Shown: positions 1-11,400, numbered from the stretch's first letter. The stretch: 30,532 bases of DNA from Elysia marginata (GCA_019649035.1 BMAT01011185.1:172909-203440), one strand, 5' to 3'. Numbers and translations are program-made. Notes: a model not told the origin generated them from the sequence alone.

Positions 1-267
1 CTATGATTTTTGTTTAAATCTTAATGATCAGAGAATTTAGCGTCTTAGACTAGAGTTGACTGAAAGTGCTGAAAAGTTGGCACTACTACGAGGGTGGGTC
101 AAAAAGTAATGCCTTTTTTGCTCTGGCTCTTAATGTTTTTGACATAAATATTCCAAAATTTGCACAGTTATACCTTAACATAGTGGCTAAACACTAGGGT
201 AATTTGCTGAATTTTATTTTGATCCATATTTTTCTGAGCATACATGTAGTTCAAAATTGCTGCCCCC

Positions 268-860
268 ATGGACATTCGTTTAAAACAAAGAGCAGTGATT
301 GAATTCCTGGTTTGTGAAGGTTGATTGATTGATTGAAGGGTATTTTTACAAGCCCAATTCCACTTCAAAGGTGCTCTCAGGGCTTGGGTCCCAATGACAA
401 TTTACGGGCTGCCACTCAGAGACTAGCGGGGATACCATGACTTAGCCTCAGCCGGTCACATTATACTGACACCGACCCAACCAGTAGGGGCCCGGACTGT
501 GGTCGGCTGTGTTTCGAATCCGCGACCTCTTGGCCACGGAGCGAATCCACTACCAACTGAGCTATCTAAGCCCCCGGTTTGTGAAGGAGAAACACCTGTA
601 AACATACAAAATGTTTTTAAGGACGACACTTTAGATTGCAGCAATGTTTGCAGGTGGTTGAAGTGCATTTATGACGCTTACGGCACTGACAAAGTGCAGG
701 AAACTGTAAGCCGAAAAAGTTCAAGTCAGTAAAGTCCGCAGGAAAAATCATGGCAACTGTCTTTTAGGACACCCAGGGGGTCATTCTTTTTTACTTCTTG
801 CTAAGACTAAAGGAGAAACAGTCAACCCTGACTCTTATCAGTGCTTCCACTGTCAAATTA
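268..860 (+). pseudogene. Mariner transposase, N-terminal part (split by a SINE)
   Basis: An ATG at 268 opens a frame reading MDIRLKQRAVIEFLV, typical of a mariner helix-turn-helix N terminus. It runs into the SINE at 321 and resumes after it at about 588 with CRWLKCIYDAYGTDKVQETV, in the style of the mariner DNA-binding region. Further on (about 750-830) a stop is followed by DTQGVI and TKGETVNPDSYQ, matching the region around the first catalytic Asp and the downstream TVN-Y motif. Similarity fades near 850, where unrelated sequence begins. The stop and both insertions make it a pseudogene. The family call is from motif memory. Confidence 0.75.
321..575 (-). mobile_element. tRNA-derived SINE, copy 1 (full length)
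   Basis: Read on the minus strand, the element begins with a tRNA-like head (about 575-505). This carries an A box (TAGCTCAGTTGG) and a B box (GGATTCGAAAC). A central part contains CAGTATAATGTGACCGGC, and the element ends in a short TCAATCAA repeat. A 12-bp target duplication, GGTTTGTGAAGG, flanks it at 309-320 and 576-587. The insertion splits the N-terminal mariner transposase codons, so it postdates that mariner. Two more copies lie at 22436-22616 and 25699-25949, all in the same orientation. Placement in a named SINE superfamily (for example one with a conserved central domain) is not certain. Confidence 0.9.
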
Positions 861-869
861 TGAAACCGA

Positions 870-3430
870 GGATTTTCTGGGGAAGACCGACAAATGCGAC
901 TGCCGAAGGCAGGAGCACTGCTAGGGGGTTACGGGGACAAGCCTCCCTCGAAAATTTTTAAAATTTTACTCTCAAAAGGCTCTTTACAGTGCATTTTGGC
1001 AAGGTTTGGTCTAAATTTTAAAAGGGGAAGTATTTGCCTATTATGAAGTGTATAAACCCTACAAAAATGAAACATTTGCCCCTGAACGTTGTGGTTAAAT
1101 GGTTTCAATAGGTATCGATACAACCAACCCTTTTTAAATGATACAACATTTCATGACTTGCTGATTCATATATTTTACTAATCTGGAATAAACTGCGAAT
1201 CAAATTTATTTTTAAGAATCTGAAGCAATTTGCTTTCATAAATGTACAATGTACTTGACCACTGACTTTACATTTGAGGTTGGAAACTGCCAAGAGCTGG
1301 AGGGGAGTCTTTATTTATTCTAGATGTCATTTTCTTCATGTAATGTTTTGATGTATTGAGACCTTTACCTAGTTTTTTGCCAGAAGATTATTTTCAAAAA
1401 ACTATCTCCAATACTTCCCTTTCTTGCCAATCCTTTTTGTTCAGACTAGGGTTTCTAGCAATTTCACCAAAATTTAGCTCCCATTTAAAAAGATATTCAA
1501 ACAAACAATAAAGCAACTGCATGAGCACCTTTAACTGCAGATAGGTGGCTTCTGCATCTCTACCATCAGAACACTACGAGCATGAAAAGGCTACACTCTG
1601 TTTCTGCTGGTGGGGCTACTCCTATGCAGTTGTCTTATTGTTACATGTAGCATGTGAGTGCATACATGCGCATCCCTATGCACTGACCACAAGCATCAAT
1701 GACACAGAGTTGGGTACTAGACCTCAGTAACATGTAGCACCGTGATTCCCGTTGATCGGGGACATTAATTTTTGTCTGGAGCACTAGATCTTCAAAACCC
1801 AAACTTCACACTACCACCGCACCCCCTGCCACATGATTATATCTCATTTTCAAGTTTAAAAATGAAATACAACACATCTAGTAGATGTACCAGTCTCAGT
1901 CAAGCATGTTTATCAAACAACTTAATACTTCGACTAAAAAGGAGTTTTTTGCAAGTCTTATTCATTTCCCGATATGAAAGGGGGAGAAAGAGAGGGAGAG
2001 AGACATATAGGGCGTATGTGTGTGGCAGGTTGAAATAATGTTCCCACGGACGCGAAGAGGGAGAGTGGATAAGGTCTTACGCAGAGAAAAAGAAGGAACG
2101 TTAAGGAAAACATAATTTGAGAGAAAGAAACTCAGAGAGAGATAAAGAGATAATATGAGGGAGGGGGAGAGAGAGCTATGGAGAGAGGGCGGAGAGTATG
2201 CGTAGGCTGAAAAAGAAAGATGATGAGAGAGAGCTTGTTACAAAGTGTAAGGGGAAAGACTCGAGATATGGAAATGGAAGACGTCTCACTGTCCTGAGAG
2301 TTTGAGCCTGAAATTGAAAAGTCAGAGATAGGCCTACTTCGATTTTTTTCCTTGGGAAAAGTTTAGTGGTCTCGCCGTATATTTCTCATTGACGCAAAAG
2401 CAATGTATGATAAACATACATGTATCTGAGAAGACAGCGTGGACTCTTGTTTGTTTTTTTTTTTTGTTGTTTTTTTTTAATAATGCCCATCTGTAAGAAT
2501 CTACATTGTGTACAGGAACGGGTTGGGTCGGTGGGTGGTAAAAGGCCTTCAAGCTTACCATTGTAGAATGGTAGATCTAGCCTTGAGATCTTCCGATATT
2601 CACCAAAAGATTTAAACAACTCCCATATTAGTTAACGTATTCACCTCATCAAGGCCGTTCAGTGAATGAAGTCAACACAATTATTAAAGCAGAGCTGACT
2701 GCATTGCGCAACTCATTAGGGCCACCCATTGAAAGAAATTGAAAACATTGTTTACACAGAAATTTCAGGTGGAGTTTGTTGTCGTATCTCTTTAACGTGG
2801 CGGTGATTTTTTTTTTAAGGACAGCCTAGAAAAGCGAGGTTCCCTAGCCAGTAAGAATACATGTACCGATACTAAGAAAGTGCCTAACGGTACTTAATGC
2901 AATGCAAATACACAAGACAAGGGCAATGACCCGATGACCGCTCAGTGGGGAATGCCCTACTTAAAATGAAGCCCTCGGATACTCCGATATTACCGATACC
3001 GGCTGAGCTTAATTATAATTAGGCATAGGTACGATGCTTTGAGCTGATTTCACCGACACTCACCGATATTAAAACACAGAAAAGAAGGAAGAATGAACCA
3101 GTAGCAATATTAAAACCGCGGAACTTGGTTTTCCTCATGGCCGTTTTGAGCGGAGTTTGACTGCGATTCTTGTACAAAATCAGCACCACCTGCGTGTGAA
3201 AGCCGCGCCGACGCGGATCCAGGCCCAAAACTAACGCTGCCTCGGTTTTCCGCGGATCCGCCGAAAACTTTCCACCCTCTACGTGGAGCTAACGGACACA
3301 ACCGGTCGCGGATTTTCTTTCTTTCTTTCTTTTTTTTTTTTTTGAATGCGGAAAATCGGTGAGACAGAAAAAGTCAAATGCGGATTTCTTTGAGGACGGT
3401 AAAAACTGCGGACTTCCGCAAATATGCGGA
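870..3430. other. Unrelated 2.5-kb sequence interrupting the mariner
   Basis: No coding similarity is visible here and both sides are mariner, so this is inserted DNA of unknown origin. The nonamer AGCACTGCT occurs at 914-922 and again at about 3437-3445 and could be a target duplication, but the fit with the mariner frame is uncertain. The right edge (3340-3432) repeats an ATGCGGA-type motif several times and contains a perfect 8-bp-stem hairpin at 3413-3432. A GC-richer patch at 3150-3310 with GCGGATCC repeats stands out from the AT-rich surroundings. I see no complete inverted ends. Confidence 0.4.
1975..2275. repeat. Imperfect GA-rich purine tract
   Basis: About 300 bp of the plus strand is strongly purine-biased, with repeated GAGA and GGGAG blocks (densest at 1978-2000 and 2155-2190) and no regular period. 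It is low-complexity sequence, with no reading frame or transposon signature. Confidence 0.6.
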
Positions 3431-3866
3431 AGAATGGAAGCACTGCTTGACACTCTGAAAAGACTTCAGGCTAGGATACTCCAAGAGAGCTCTGACATGG
3501 ATATCGGACATTTCCTCTTAAGTCTTATTGCACGACAATGCTATACTCCACACAAGCATCAGAAAAAGGGAGACAAGCGCCTCGTTTGGGTGGACAACTC
3601 TACCACATCCATCGTACTCGCCTGATTTGGCTCCCTCTGGCAACATGTATCACCTTTTCGGCCCAATGAAACAAGGTTTGAGATGCAAACACTATGAGAA
3701 TGTTGAAGAAGTGAAAAATGCAGTTACGACGTGGCTTAAGGAGCAACCAATGCAATTCTACGAAGCTGAAATGATTGCCCTCGTAAAGCGATGGAATGTC
3801 GCTTTGGAGAGAGGCGTTGACTACAAATGTATGTTGAGGAATAGAAATTTAATCCAAATAAGATAA
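3431..3866 (+). pseudogene. Mariner transposase, C-terminal part
   Basis: From about 3440 the sequence reads like the mariner catalytic core again (LDTLKRLQARI). At 3528-3866 an open frame contains HDNA, then FGWTTLPHPSYSPDLAPS and YHLFGPMKQGLR, and ends LVKRWNVALERGVDYK. The HDNA Asp is the second catalytic residue of the mariner DD34D triad. The third Asp normally follows PDLAPS directly, in a PDLAPSDYHLF-like motif; here that place reads GNM, so the third catalytic residue is lost. A frameshift separates the HDNA frame from the preceding part. The inverted repeat follows about 60 bp after the stop, as expected for mariner. Confidence 0.85.
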
Positions 3867-3954
3867 GCTTCATTTTGATGCATTTTGGTGTATTTTCAAC
3901 CAAACGTTCCCCCATAGCACACAAAAAGGCATAACTTTTTGACCCACCCTCGTA

Positions 3955-4718
3955 GTACATGTACTACAGCTATCACAAGCGCACACTTATTTAATACTGA
4001 TTAGGTCGAAGAAAAAAGACTATACCTGGACTCAACTTATATTACAGAGCCAAGAAATATATGCATACCATGTACATGTATGTAGATAATAAATTTCCTG
4101 CGTGAAAAATGAGAAAAATTCATTTAACAAGTTTTACTTATTTTCAGTTTCATGCATGCATTATAGGCCTACTATACTACTACTAATATTTGCAGATTTA
4201 CTGTAAGTATGTTGTACTTGCAGTTTTTCAATACAGAGACAGAGAGAGGTACTTTTTGTTCAAATAACTTCAAAATCAAAAGTGATGATACTTTCAATGT
4301 GTATGAATTATAATGTTAGGTCTTGGATGATTTGTTTTTATTAAACTTTTAAAATCAAAGCAGTCAAGTGAAGCTACAAGTACAAACAAGTTTAGAAAGA
4401 AAGACAACAAAAGTAATCAATCTTCATTCATTCAATAATTTATTAAACAAAGGAAATACCTTTTTTGATTTGCATGGAAAATATTTTAACATTGTTTCAG
4501 CTCATCAATTTGTACGGGCAGAAAAATATTTCATAGTAAATCTTCATCCTTTTCTTTCATACATGCCTTTTTCTACAGATTACAATGACAAAATCCACCA
4601 TTAAATCAATAAAAAATAAAAATGAAAATATGCACTTAATAAAGGTGTGTAAAATTTTATCTTCAATATAGACCCACATAAAGTCAAGTCCAAATAACAC
4701 TGATATAGATAATTTAAA
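3955..4718. other. AT-rich intergenic sequence, nothing recognised
   Basis: Between the mariner right end and the next small element I see only AT-rich sequence with short homopolymers. The open frames here are short and have no family-like motif. TACATGTA octamers occur at 3956 and 4073. Confidence 0.5.
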
Positions 4719-4720
4719 TA

Positions 4721-5177
4721 CAGAGGAATTCTGATAAAGTCAACACCTTGGAACTGAAAATATATGTTGACTTTAACCATTACAAAAATATAAAGAAATA
4801 TTACATCGGACTGCGAAACAGAGTTGACTTTAGGTGATATCCACTTTACTTGTTCAATTGAATTTATATAAATTATAACGATTAATATTATATTATTATT
4901 AATATTACTGAACTTATTTCTCTTAAAATATACTTAAAAGTCGAAGTATGCATGATCAAAAGTTAAATTTTGTTCCATGGAGTTTGATACAGATGAATCC
5001 TCTTTAGACAAAACTCTCTGGCCCCCCCCAAAAAAAAAGTTTATTTTATCCAAAGTTTGCACATGTGTATTCAGCAGTATCATTATTTTAAAAAAGGAGA
5101 GACTAAAGACCAAAAACCTGGTTTACCTTAATCCAAAGTTCATCTTAAACAGGGCTTATCTTAAGCCGATTCCACTG
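4721..5177. mobile_element. Pogo-like non-autonomous element (MITE)
   Basis: The left end reads CAGAGGAATTCTGATAA after a TA (4719-4720). The right end, read inward, is CAGTGGAATCGGCTTAA before a TA (5178-5179). Short inverted ends starting CAGWGGAAT with a TA duplication fit pogo/Tigger-type members of the Tc1/mariner superfamily. Inside the left half are several GTTGACTTTA or AAAGTCAAC motifs (about 4736, 4767 and 4823). The same motifs fill the long ends of the element at 16861-18844, so the two may belong to one family group. At 457 bp it has no coding potential and would need a transposase supplied elsewhere. Confidence 0.5.
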
Positions 5178-5179
5178 TA

Positions 5180-6072
5180 CTGATTTTTGTATCTTCTTTT
5201 TTCTTGCTTTCTGACTCTGAATGAAATTAAAACGAATAAAACAACTTTGCATTACCAAGAAACAAATCACAAAACAAACATTGCTGGTACACCTTTCTGC
5301 TATTTGAAAGGAGACCACCATATGTCCACCAGGGACGATTTTTCAGGACAGCCATAAAACTAAAGATACATGTAATTTACTATGATCATTGAATACAATT
5401 AGAAAAACGCAAGAATGGGTCGGGCTAGAAAACTCTACCATGAGCACACAGATGCATTTCTTCTCACTCTATAGTGCCGATATAAAATACAATATAGATG
5501 TAACTGGTTTTGTGATTTCTGCACAAACTGGTACAATATTTTTCCTTCAAAACAGAAGCCTTGTAGGCCTATTAAATCGATTGATAAATTGTTCGGTAGG
5601 CGTGAGACTTATCATTTAGTGTTTATATACAACAGACATCATGTCTAAAACCTTGAGCTCAACAAACACTTGCACTCACTCACTCTCACTCTCTCAGTCT
5701 CTGTGCCGTCCCTGTTCCAGGGGTTGACTAGAAACGGATCTCAACAAATTAAAAAAAAAAAACTTTGACCGTTTTTATACACTGTAACTAAGTGTAACAT
5801 TCATAAATTGCCTTATTATCGAGCAAAAACTTATTTCCAACACATCTTACAATCCAGTCTTCATATTTTGAAACATATTTTAACCTTGAACTATCCATAT
5901 TTCAACTGATCCGAAAACTTTATAAAAGAGAAATAAGATCAGTCATAAAAATATAGTTATCCTGCTTTGAGTTATCGAGAATTTATGTTAATTTTTTGTT
6001 TGTAAACAATTATTTACAATTAAAATCATCCATTGCACTTCAAAATTGTTAAAAACAAAAAAAAGGAACAAA
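5180..6072. other. Intergenic sequence, nothing recognised
   Basis: AT-rich sequence with a short CACT/CTCT-rich run at about 5670-5702 and an A-run at 5748-5762. No coding motif, inverted ends or RNA gene is visible. The LINE homology starts abruptly at about 6080. Confidence 0.5.
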
Positions 6073-6079
6073 AAATTCT

Positions 6080-6670
6080 ATGCTCCATCTTAAAAATGTT
6101 AATATCTACGCGCCAAATACAGACGATCCTAACTTTTTCATGAAAGTGAAGCATGAGATCGCAAGAGTAGGCAACAAAAACATTATGGTAATGGGTGACT
6201 GGAATCTTCTTTTAGATCCAGAGATAGGCGGAGTGAACTACAAAAACATAAATAACAAAAAAGCCAGAGCTGAAGTTGGTCAAATGATGGCCGACCTTGA
6301 TCTGTTCGACATATGGCGTGAAGAACACCCAGCGGAAAGGAAGTACACGTGGAAAAGAAAGTTAACAAATAATACAATTCAAATGGGAAGGCTTGATTTT
6401 ATCCTGGCCTCACAAGACATAATAAATTATTGTAAAAAAGAAAACATACTTCCTGGCTACAGATCCGACCATTCAATGATCACAGTAACACTCCAATTCG
6501 CACAAAATTATAAACCAAAAACATTCTGGAAGTTTAATAACTCTTTGTTATATGATGAAGATTTTGTTCATAAAGTGAAGGAAAAAATAACCAGTGTGAA
6601 AAAAACTTATCAAGCACATTCTATATACATTCTAATCACACTGAAAACAAGGACTATAAACCTTCTTTAG
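6080..6670 (+). pseudogene. LINE AP-like endonuclease, C-terminal part
   Basis: The frame reads VNIYAPNTDDPNFF, then GDWNLLLDPEIGG (the GD-N motif of the AP-endonuclease fold), then RKYTWKR, GRLDFILAS and YRSDHSMI (the terminal SDH catalytic motif). These are the second half of a LINE endonuclease, which nicks genomic DNA to prime reverse transcription. The N-terminal third, with the metal-binding Asn and Glu, is missing at the truncated 5' edge. After about 6600 the frame drifts from the LINE pattern. The linker resumes in another frame near 6670 (PQLFLEILTLEIRGLSI), so a frameshift lies between. Confidence 0.8.
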
Positions 6671-6705
6671 GACCACAGCTTTTCCTCGAAATTTTGACGT
6701 TGGAA

Positions 6706-9626
6706 ATCAGAGGTTTGTCCATTGAACATGCCTCAACCAAAAAGAAAAAAGAAAATGCAATTGTTCAAAATATAGAGGAAGAAAAAAAAGTCTTACTCTT
6801 AGAAGACAAATTTGAGGAAAATAAGACCGAGGAGCTTTGAGACAAGAAAAAAAGCCTGGAGAACATCCGCAAAAAATATATGGAAGGTGTGGTGATAAGA
6901 TCAAAAGCGAGATGGATCGAACAAGGAGAGAAGGAAAGCAGCTATTTCTGCCGGCTGGAAAAAAGGAACTTTCAGTCAAAAAGAATGACTTCTTTAAGAA
7001 AAGATGATCAAACAGAGATCACTGATCCCAAATACATTGTAACCGAAGTGAAAAACTTTTACAGTAGTCTATACCAAGCTAAAGAAACCACAGACATCGA
7101 CAGAGAGCTTAAAAATCTTATACAGAACCTTCCAAAGCTAACCGGAGATGAAGCCATTAAACTAAACGGCGAACTGACTCTAAAGGAAGCCACCATTGCA
7201 CTGAAAAAAATGAAAAATAATAAAAGCCCAGGGACAGACGGCTTCACTGTCGAATTTTATAAATTTTTTTGGAGAGACTTGGGAGACTTTGTTTTAAAAT
7301 CCATAAATGAAAGCTATAGAAAAGGATGCATGTCGGTAACACAGAGAGAAGGACTCATTATTCTCATACCAAAAGGAGATAAACCCAGAAAACTTATAAA
7401 AAAATTGGCGCCCCATAACATTACTCAATGTCGCATATAAGATAGCGTCAGCGGCAATAGCAAATCGTATGAAAAATATACTTACTAAAATAATTCATCC
7501 AGATCAATGCGGATTCATGACTGGGCGATTTACAGGAGATAACTTACGTTTACTCTACGATGTTTTACACATCGCCAAGCAACAAAATAAAAAAGGCCTT
7601 TTAGTATTAATTGACTTCGAAAAGGCCTTCCATTCAATTTCGTGGTCCTTTGTCAACAAAAGTCTAACACTTTTTAACTTTGAGAAATCATTCAGACAAT
7701 GGATAGAAGTATTCTTCTCCAATAATATAAAATCTTGTGTTCAGATTAACGGAATGATATCTCCATGGATTATTGTGGAAAGAGGTTGCCGTCAGGGAGA
7801 CCCAATTTCCCCTTATCTATTCTTGATATGCAGTGAAATTTTAGCACATATTATACGTGAAGACAAAGATATTAAAGGATACCCTATTGGTGACATGCAA
7901 GTCAAGATTAGCCAGTTTGCAGACGATACATCCCTGTTCTTGGACGGCTCGGAGAAAGCCTTTGAAAAATGCATCTCTGTACTACTCAAATTCAGTAAAA
8001 CGTCAGGTTTGAAAATGAATTTAGACAAAACAAATGGTTTGGCTGCCCAAGACCCTCTGAAAATATTGCTTTCGGAAATATGAACTTTGAATGGAACCCT
8101 AAAAGTTTCACTGTCCTCGGTGCTGAATTCACAACTGACTTAAAAGATATCACTATGGTTTGGCTGCCCAAGACCCTCTGAAAATATTGCTTTCGGAAAT
8201 ATGAACTTTGAATGGAACCCTAAAAGTTTCACTGTCCTCGGTGCTGAATTCACAACTGACTTAAAAGATATCACTAAAGTCAATCTAACGAAAAAAATAG
8301 ATAACCTTGAACGTGAACTACAACAATGGTCTAAAAGAAAACTGACACCCTTTGGCAAAGTAACAGTCATAAGAACTTTGATGCTGGCCAAAATTGTACA
8401 TTTGTTGATGGCTCTACCTGACCCAGACCCAGCTACAATAAAAAAGCTGCAAACCATCTTTTATAAATTTTTATGGGATGGAAAACCTGACAAAGTCAAA
8501 AGAGAGGTAGCGGTCCAAAAATTAGAAGATGGTGGACTAAACATGCCAGACGTTAAACAGTTTATAACTTCACTAAAAATATCATGGGTCAGGAGATTTT
8601 ATCACAGCAAAGTGGCATGGAAAACACTTTTGATAAATTCATGCCCCCTTTTTCAACCTATCTTCAGTTTCGGCCCAGAGTACCTTTTAAAACTTGCAAA
8701 AACAGCAAAATAACACATTTTGGAAAATGTCCTTATAGCTACACATACTTATGCCAGTAAGAACAAAGCGGATACTTATGAGAAATTTTTAACAACAAGC
8801 TTCGTCTATAACAAAGATATGACAATTGGTGGAGAAGTGATTAAGCACAGGGCTTTTGTTGAAAACGGAATAACACTGGTTCATCAATTAAAAACTAATA
8901 GAAGATTTCTTTCTTTTCAAGAATTTCGAAATAAATTCGCTCTACAAATAGACTACTTGAGCTACAATGTACTTCGCTATAATCTCATCCATTCGAAAAG
9001 AAGAAACAGAAATTGTGGCTTCAGACCCGGGATGCGACAGTGAAATTCAATTTTACTACAAGCAAATAATACAAACAAAAAAAGGTTCATCTAGTTTCTA
9101 CCAAATTCTGACGAAAAAAACCAGCATTCCAAATGGCATAGTAAAATGGGAAACGCTCAACACCATACCAGACTGGAAGATTGTATTTAAAAAACTCAAA
9201 CGCACAACAGTTGATACCAAGCTGTGGTGGTTACAATATAGAATCCTGCATAATATACTTACGACAAACAAGTCTGTCTCAAAATATAATGCACATCAAA
9301 CAGATAAATGCAATTTCTGTGGTACCCACATCGAATCTATAGATTATCTTCTAAGTCAATGCCCAACCGTAAAGGCCTTTTGGGGAGAGCTAGAACAATT
9401 AATTAACACCAGATGTGGACTGGAAAACATAATCTCTTTTACCAAAAGCGCCATTGTATTTGGCTTGCAGGAACATAAATTACCAGGAAAAGCATTAGAT
9501 CAAATAGTACTTCTTGCTAAACAATACATTTACAACCATAAAGTATTCAAAAGATTGCCAAAAGTCAAAGAATTCATATCAATACTTTACAGTAAGTATA
9601 AAGTATGTTTTCCAAAACAGTATTGA
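6706..9626 (+). pseudogene. LINE reverse transcriptase plus zinc knuckle, multiply frameshifted
   Basis: A Lys/Glu-rich linker (6706-6880, TGA at 6838) leads into the polymerase. Visible blocks are KSPGTDGF (7223-7246), HPDQCGFMTGRFTGDNLR (from about 7496), DFEKAF with the first catalytic Asp (7613-7630), GCRQGDPISPYLF (about 7785), and FADD with the catalytic Asp pair (7916-7927). The acids are intact but the frame is not. It shifts at an A-run near 7400 and at about 8033. It breaks again at the 121-bp duplication, at 8711 (TAA) and near 8990. The 3' part reads FGKVTVIRTLMLAKI and FLWDGKP, then WWLQYRILHNIL and CNFC, where the His of the usual C-C-H-C knuckle is Leu. The family fit to L1/Tx1 is good; activity is excluded. 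Confidence 0.85.
8034..8275 (+). repeat. Exact 121-bp tandem duplication inside the LINE
   Basis: Positions 8034-8154 and 8155-8275 are the same 121 bases, beginning ATGGTTTGGCTGCC and ending GATATCACT, with no mismatch by eye. The unit is not a multiple of three, so it shifts the frame. Perfect identity inside an otherwise decayed LINE means either a very recent duplication or an assembly error. Confidence 0.95.
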
Positions 9627-9790
9627 TGGATGATACATGTATAAAACTATGGGAACCGTATACAAACTTGTTCAAAGGCTTACAATAAGGATAATACTTA
9701 CAAGAAAAGATAGTTTTAATGAAACAAAATTTAAACAATAATTGGTTAAAACATAATAAAATACAAAATTGTTCTATGGATAAATTAGAA

Positions 9791-9830
9791 GAGAGAAAGA
9801 GAGAGAGAGGGGTGGGGGGGCAGAGGAGGG
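9791..9830. repeat. GA-rich / G-rich low-complexity tract
   Basis: A short run of GAGA repeats passes into a G-rich stretch. It lies just 3' of the LINE coding region. Confidence 0.7.
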
Positions 9831-10120
9831 CCGGGAGTCACATCAAAAATGTATATAATAAATACATGTGAGCAGTTTTACAATCAAATAGATTGAAATG
9901 CTTTTGTCTTTGAGTTTTGTCACAATAGATATCAGTTGAAATCCTAATCAGACACGTGCATTGTCATTAACCGAACCAAATTCTATTATCACTTTAAATT
10001 TAATTCAAGAATGTCACGTGTCGGGATTATCATACACGGTTGTATATATATTGTTTCTTTACTGATGGTATCATCATTACCTTAGTTTAACATAGTACCA
10101 TTTTGATCATTATCTATGTG

Positions 10121-10152
<32 letters not shown>
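10121..10152. repeat. (ATT)n microsatellite
   Basis: About ten uninterrupted ATT units. Confidence 0.95.
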
Positions 10153-10156
<4 letters not shown>

Positions 10157-10548
10157 TCCTTTGCTTTCATTTTTTTTCCTTTTTATTATTTTTAACTTCG
10201 TGATGGTACTACTGACATTTAGTTTATTATTTTCAATAGTATTAAAACTAAAACTGGTCAGCATTATTACTCGTATAATCATCCATTATTGTATTTACAT
10301 TATCTAATACTGCATTATCATTTTGCAATACTATTTGTCAAACTGATATCCCAGATGTCATAATCTTCTTGTATGTAAATTATTCTCAACATCATTATAA
10401 ATATAATTGTTATTATCTTTCATTGGTAGAGGTGACATAACTATGACTTCTATTTTGTTCCACTGTTACTTTTATCAAAATTTTGTTAATAATAACTATT
10501 AATAACAGCGCTTATGTAAAAAAAAATTTATGCAATGAAATATCGCCA

Positions 10549-10593
10549 AAATTATTATTATTATTATTATTATTACTTTTATTATTATTATTA
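10549..10593. repeat. Interrupted (ATT)n microsatellite
   Basis: Two ATT runs separated by a short CTTTT break. It lies in the proposed 3' untranslated part of the LINE. Confidence 0.9.
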
Positions 10594-11014
10594 AGCCTTC
10601 TACTTTTTTTCTTCTTATAACAATAACTTTTTTTAGCTTTCAAATTTAAATGACGTTGAATTATCAACATAATTATTATCTTTATTACTGATACACAATC
10701 ATATTCCTATTTGCACTATCTTATGTTGCATTCGCAACAGGATTGATTTCTACAGTGTTTCTAAAATTGATACAACATCTACCTTTGCCCTTTATTAATA
10801 CCCCTATCTTCTTCCACAGCGTCCTTACCACCAACTTTTGCTCAAATTTATTTGATTATTATAAATCTACTTTTTGTTCAAGTTACCCATATAATCTTCA
10901 TGAATGGATTTATTATTTTAGTAATGCTTCTCTCATTATCATTGAAACAATATGTACAAAATTGGCCACTGTCCTCTTTCTGGCCCTTGTAATGTCTCTC
11001 GATCTTTATTTGTC

Positions 11015-11027
11015 AATAAAAAAAAAA
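11015..11027 (+). promoter_or_regulatory. Possible LINE poly(A) signal and tail
   Basis: AATAAA at 11015 merges into ten A residues, preceded by CTTTATTTGTC, a layout common at LINE 3' ends. Sequence character changes afterwards. There is no matching target duplication, so this boundary is inference. Confidence 0.4.
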
Positions 11028-11063
11028 GATTAACCTACAAATTTCAAGTTAAATGCTTAAGAA

Positions 11064-11400
11064 ATGAAGGAGATATATAGGCTATGTTAAACACCAATGT
11101 GTGCGTAAATTACATGATATTATTGTAGTCCAGTATGTAATACTGTAATTTTGATACATTTTTTAAATCCTCACCCCAATAAAGACTTACTACAAAATTT
11201 CAAATTCATAGCATAAAAATGAATGGGATATGCTACGTTTACGTTTAGTTAAACCAATATGCGTGAAAGTTGCCTAATATTACATTATGTGGTACAGTGA
11301 GTAATTGTTACAGACAAATTTTGATAAATTTTTCAAAAACCCCTTCCTAAAATCTACAAAATCTCCAAGTTTTGTTCCAATAGCTTTGAAAATAGAAAAG
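11064..11400. repeat. Diverged tandem repeat, about 155 bp period
   Basis: A unit starting ATGAAGGAGATAT at 11064 recurs as ATGAATGGGATAT at 11219. The two share the order of later blocks: GTTAAAC-CAAT-TGCGT, TTTTGATA, and C-rich CCTCACCCC versus CCCCTTCC. The units are well diverged. A further partial match (GAATGGATTTTGATAC) occurs near 11544. No coding content is visible. Confidence 0.5.

Larger units (their letters stand above)
89..3952 (+). mobile_element. Mariner (Tc1/mariner) transposon, dead and interrupted
   Basis: The left end starts CGAGGGTGGGTCAAAAAG and the right end (about 3925-3952) is its near-perfect inverse, with one mismatch in about 28 bases. Each end abuts a TA dinucleotide (87-88 and 3953-3954), the target duplication of the Tc1/mariner superfamily. 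Mariner-type coding sequence lies inside both ends: N-terminal and first catalytic-Asp regions at 268-860, C-terminal part at 3431-3866. Mariners are normally about 1.3 kb, so most of the 3.9 kb is later insertions: a SINE at 321-575 and about 2.5 kb of unrelated sequence at roughly 870-3430. The reading frame is broken, so the copy cannot encode active transposase. Confidence 0.85.
6080..11027 (+). mobile_element. L1/Tx1-type LINE, 5'-truncated and inactive
   Basis: Coding homology runs in order endonuclease C-terminal half (6080-6600), linker, reverse transcriptase (about 6880-8150), thumb/connection region, and a C-terminal zinc knuckle (9309-9365). This is the domain order of L1/Tx1-type non-LTR retrotransposons. 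The first part of the endonuclease and any ORF1 are absent, so the copy is 5'-truncated. At least four frameshifts, two stops and a tandem duplication disrupt it. The 3' end is uncertain: AATAAA at 11015-11020 merging into ten A residues is a plausible tail, which would give a 1.4-kb 3' untranslated region including two ATT microsatellites. No target duplication was found. Confidence 0.7.

Noticed and set aside
505-575. Possible tRNA gene on the minus strand (also 25880-25949)
   Set aside because: These are the tRNA-like heads of SINE copies with target duplications at the element ends.
10743-11033. 96-codon hydrophobic open frame
   Set aside because: AT-rich, no recognisable motif, and it ends in the A-run that probably marks the LINE 3' end; chance frame.
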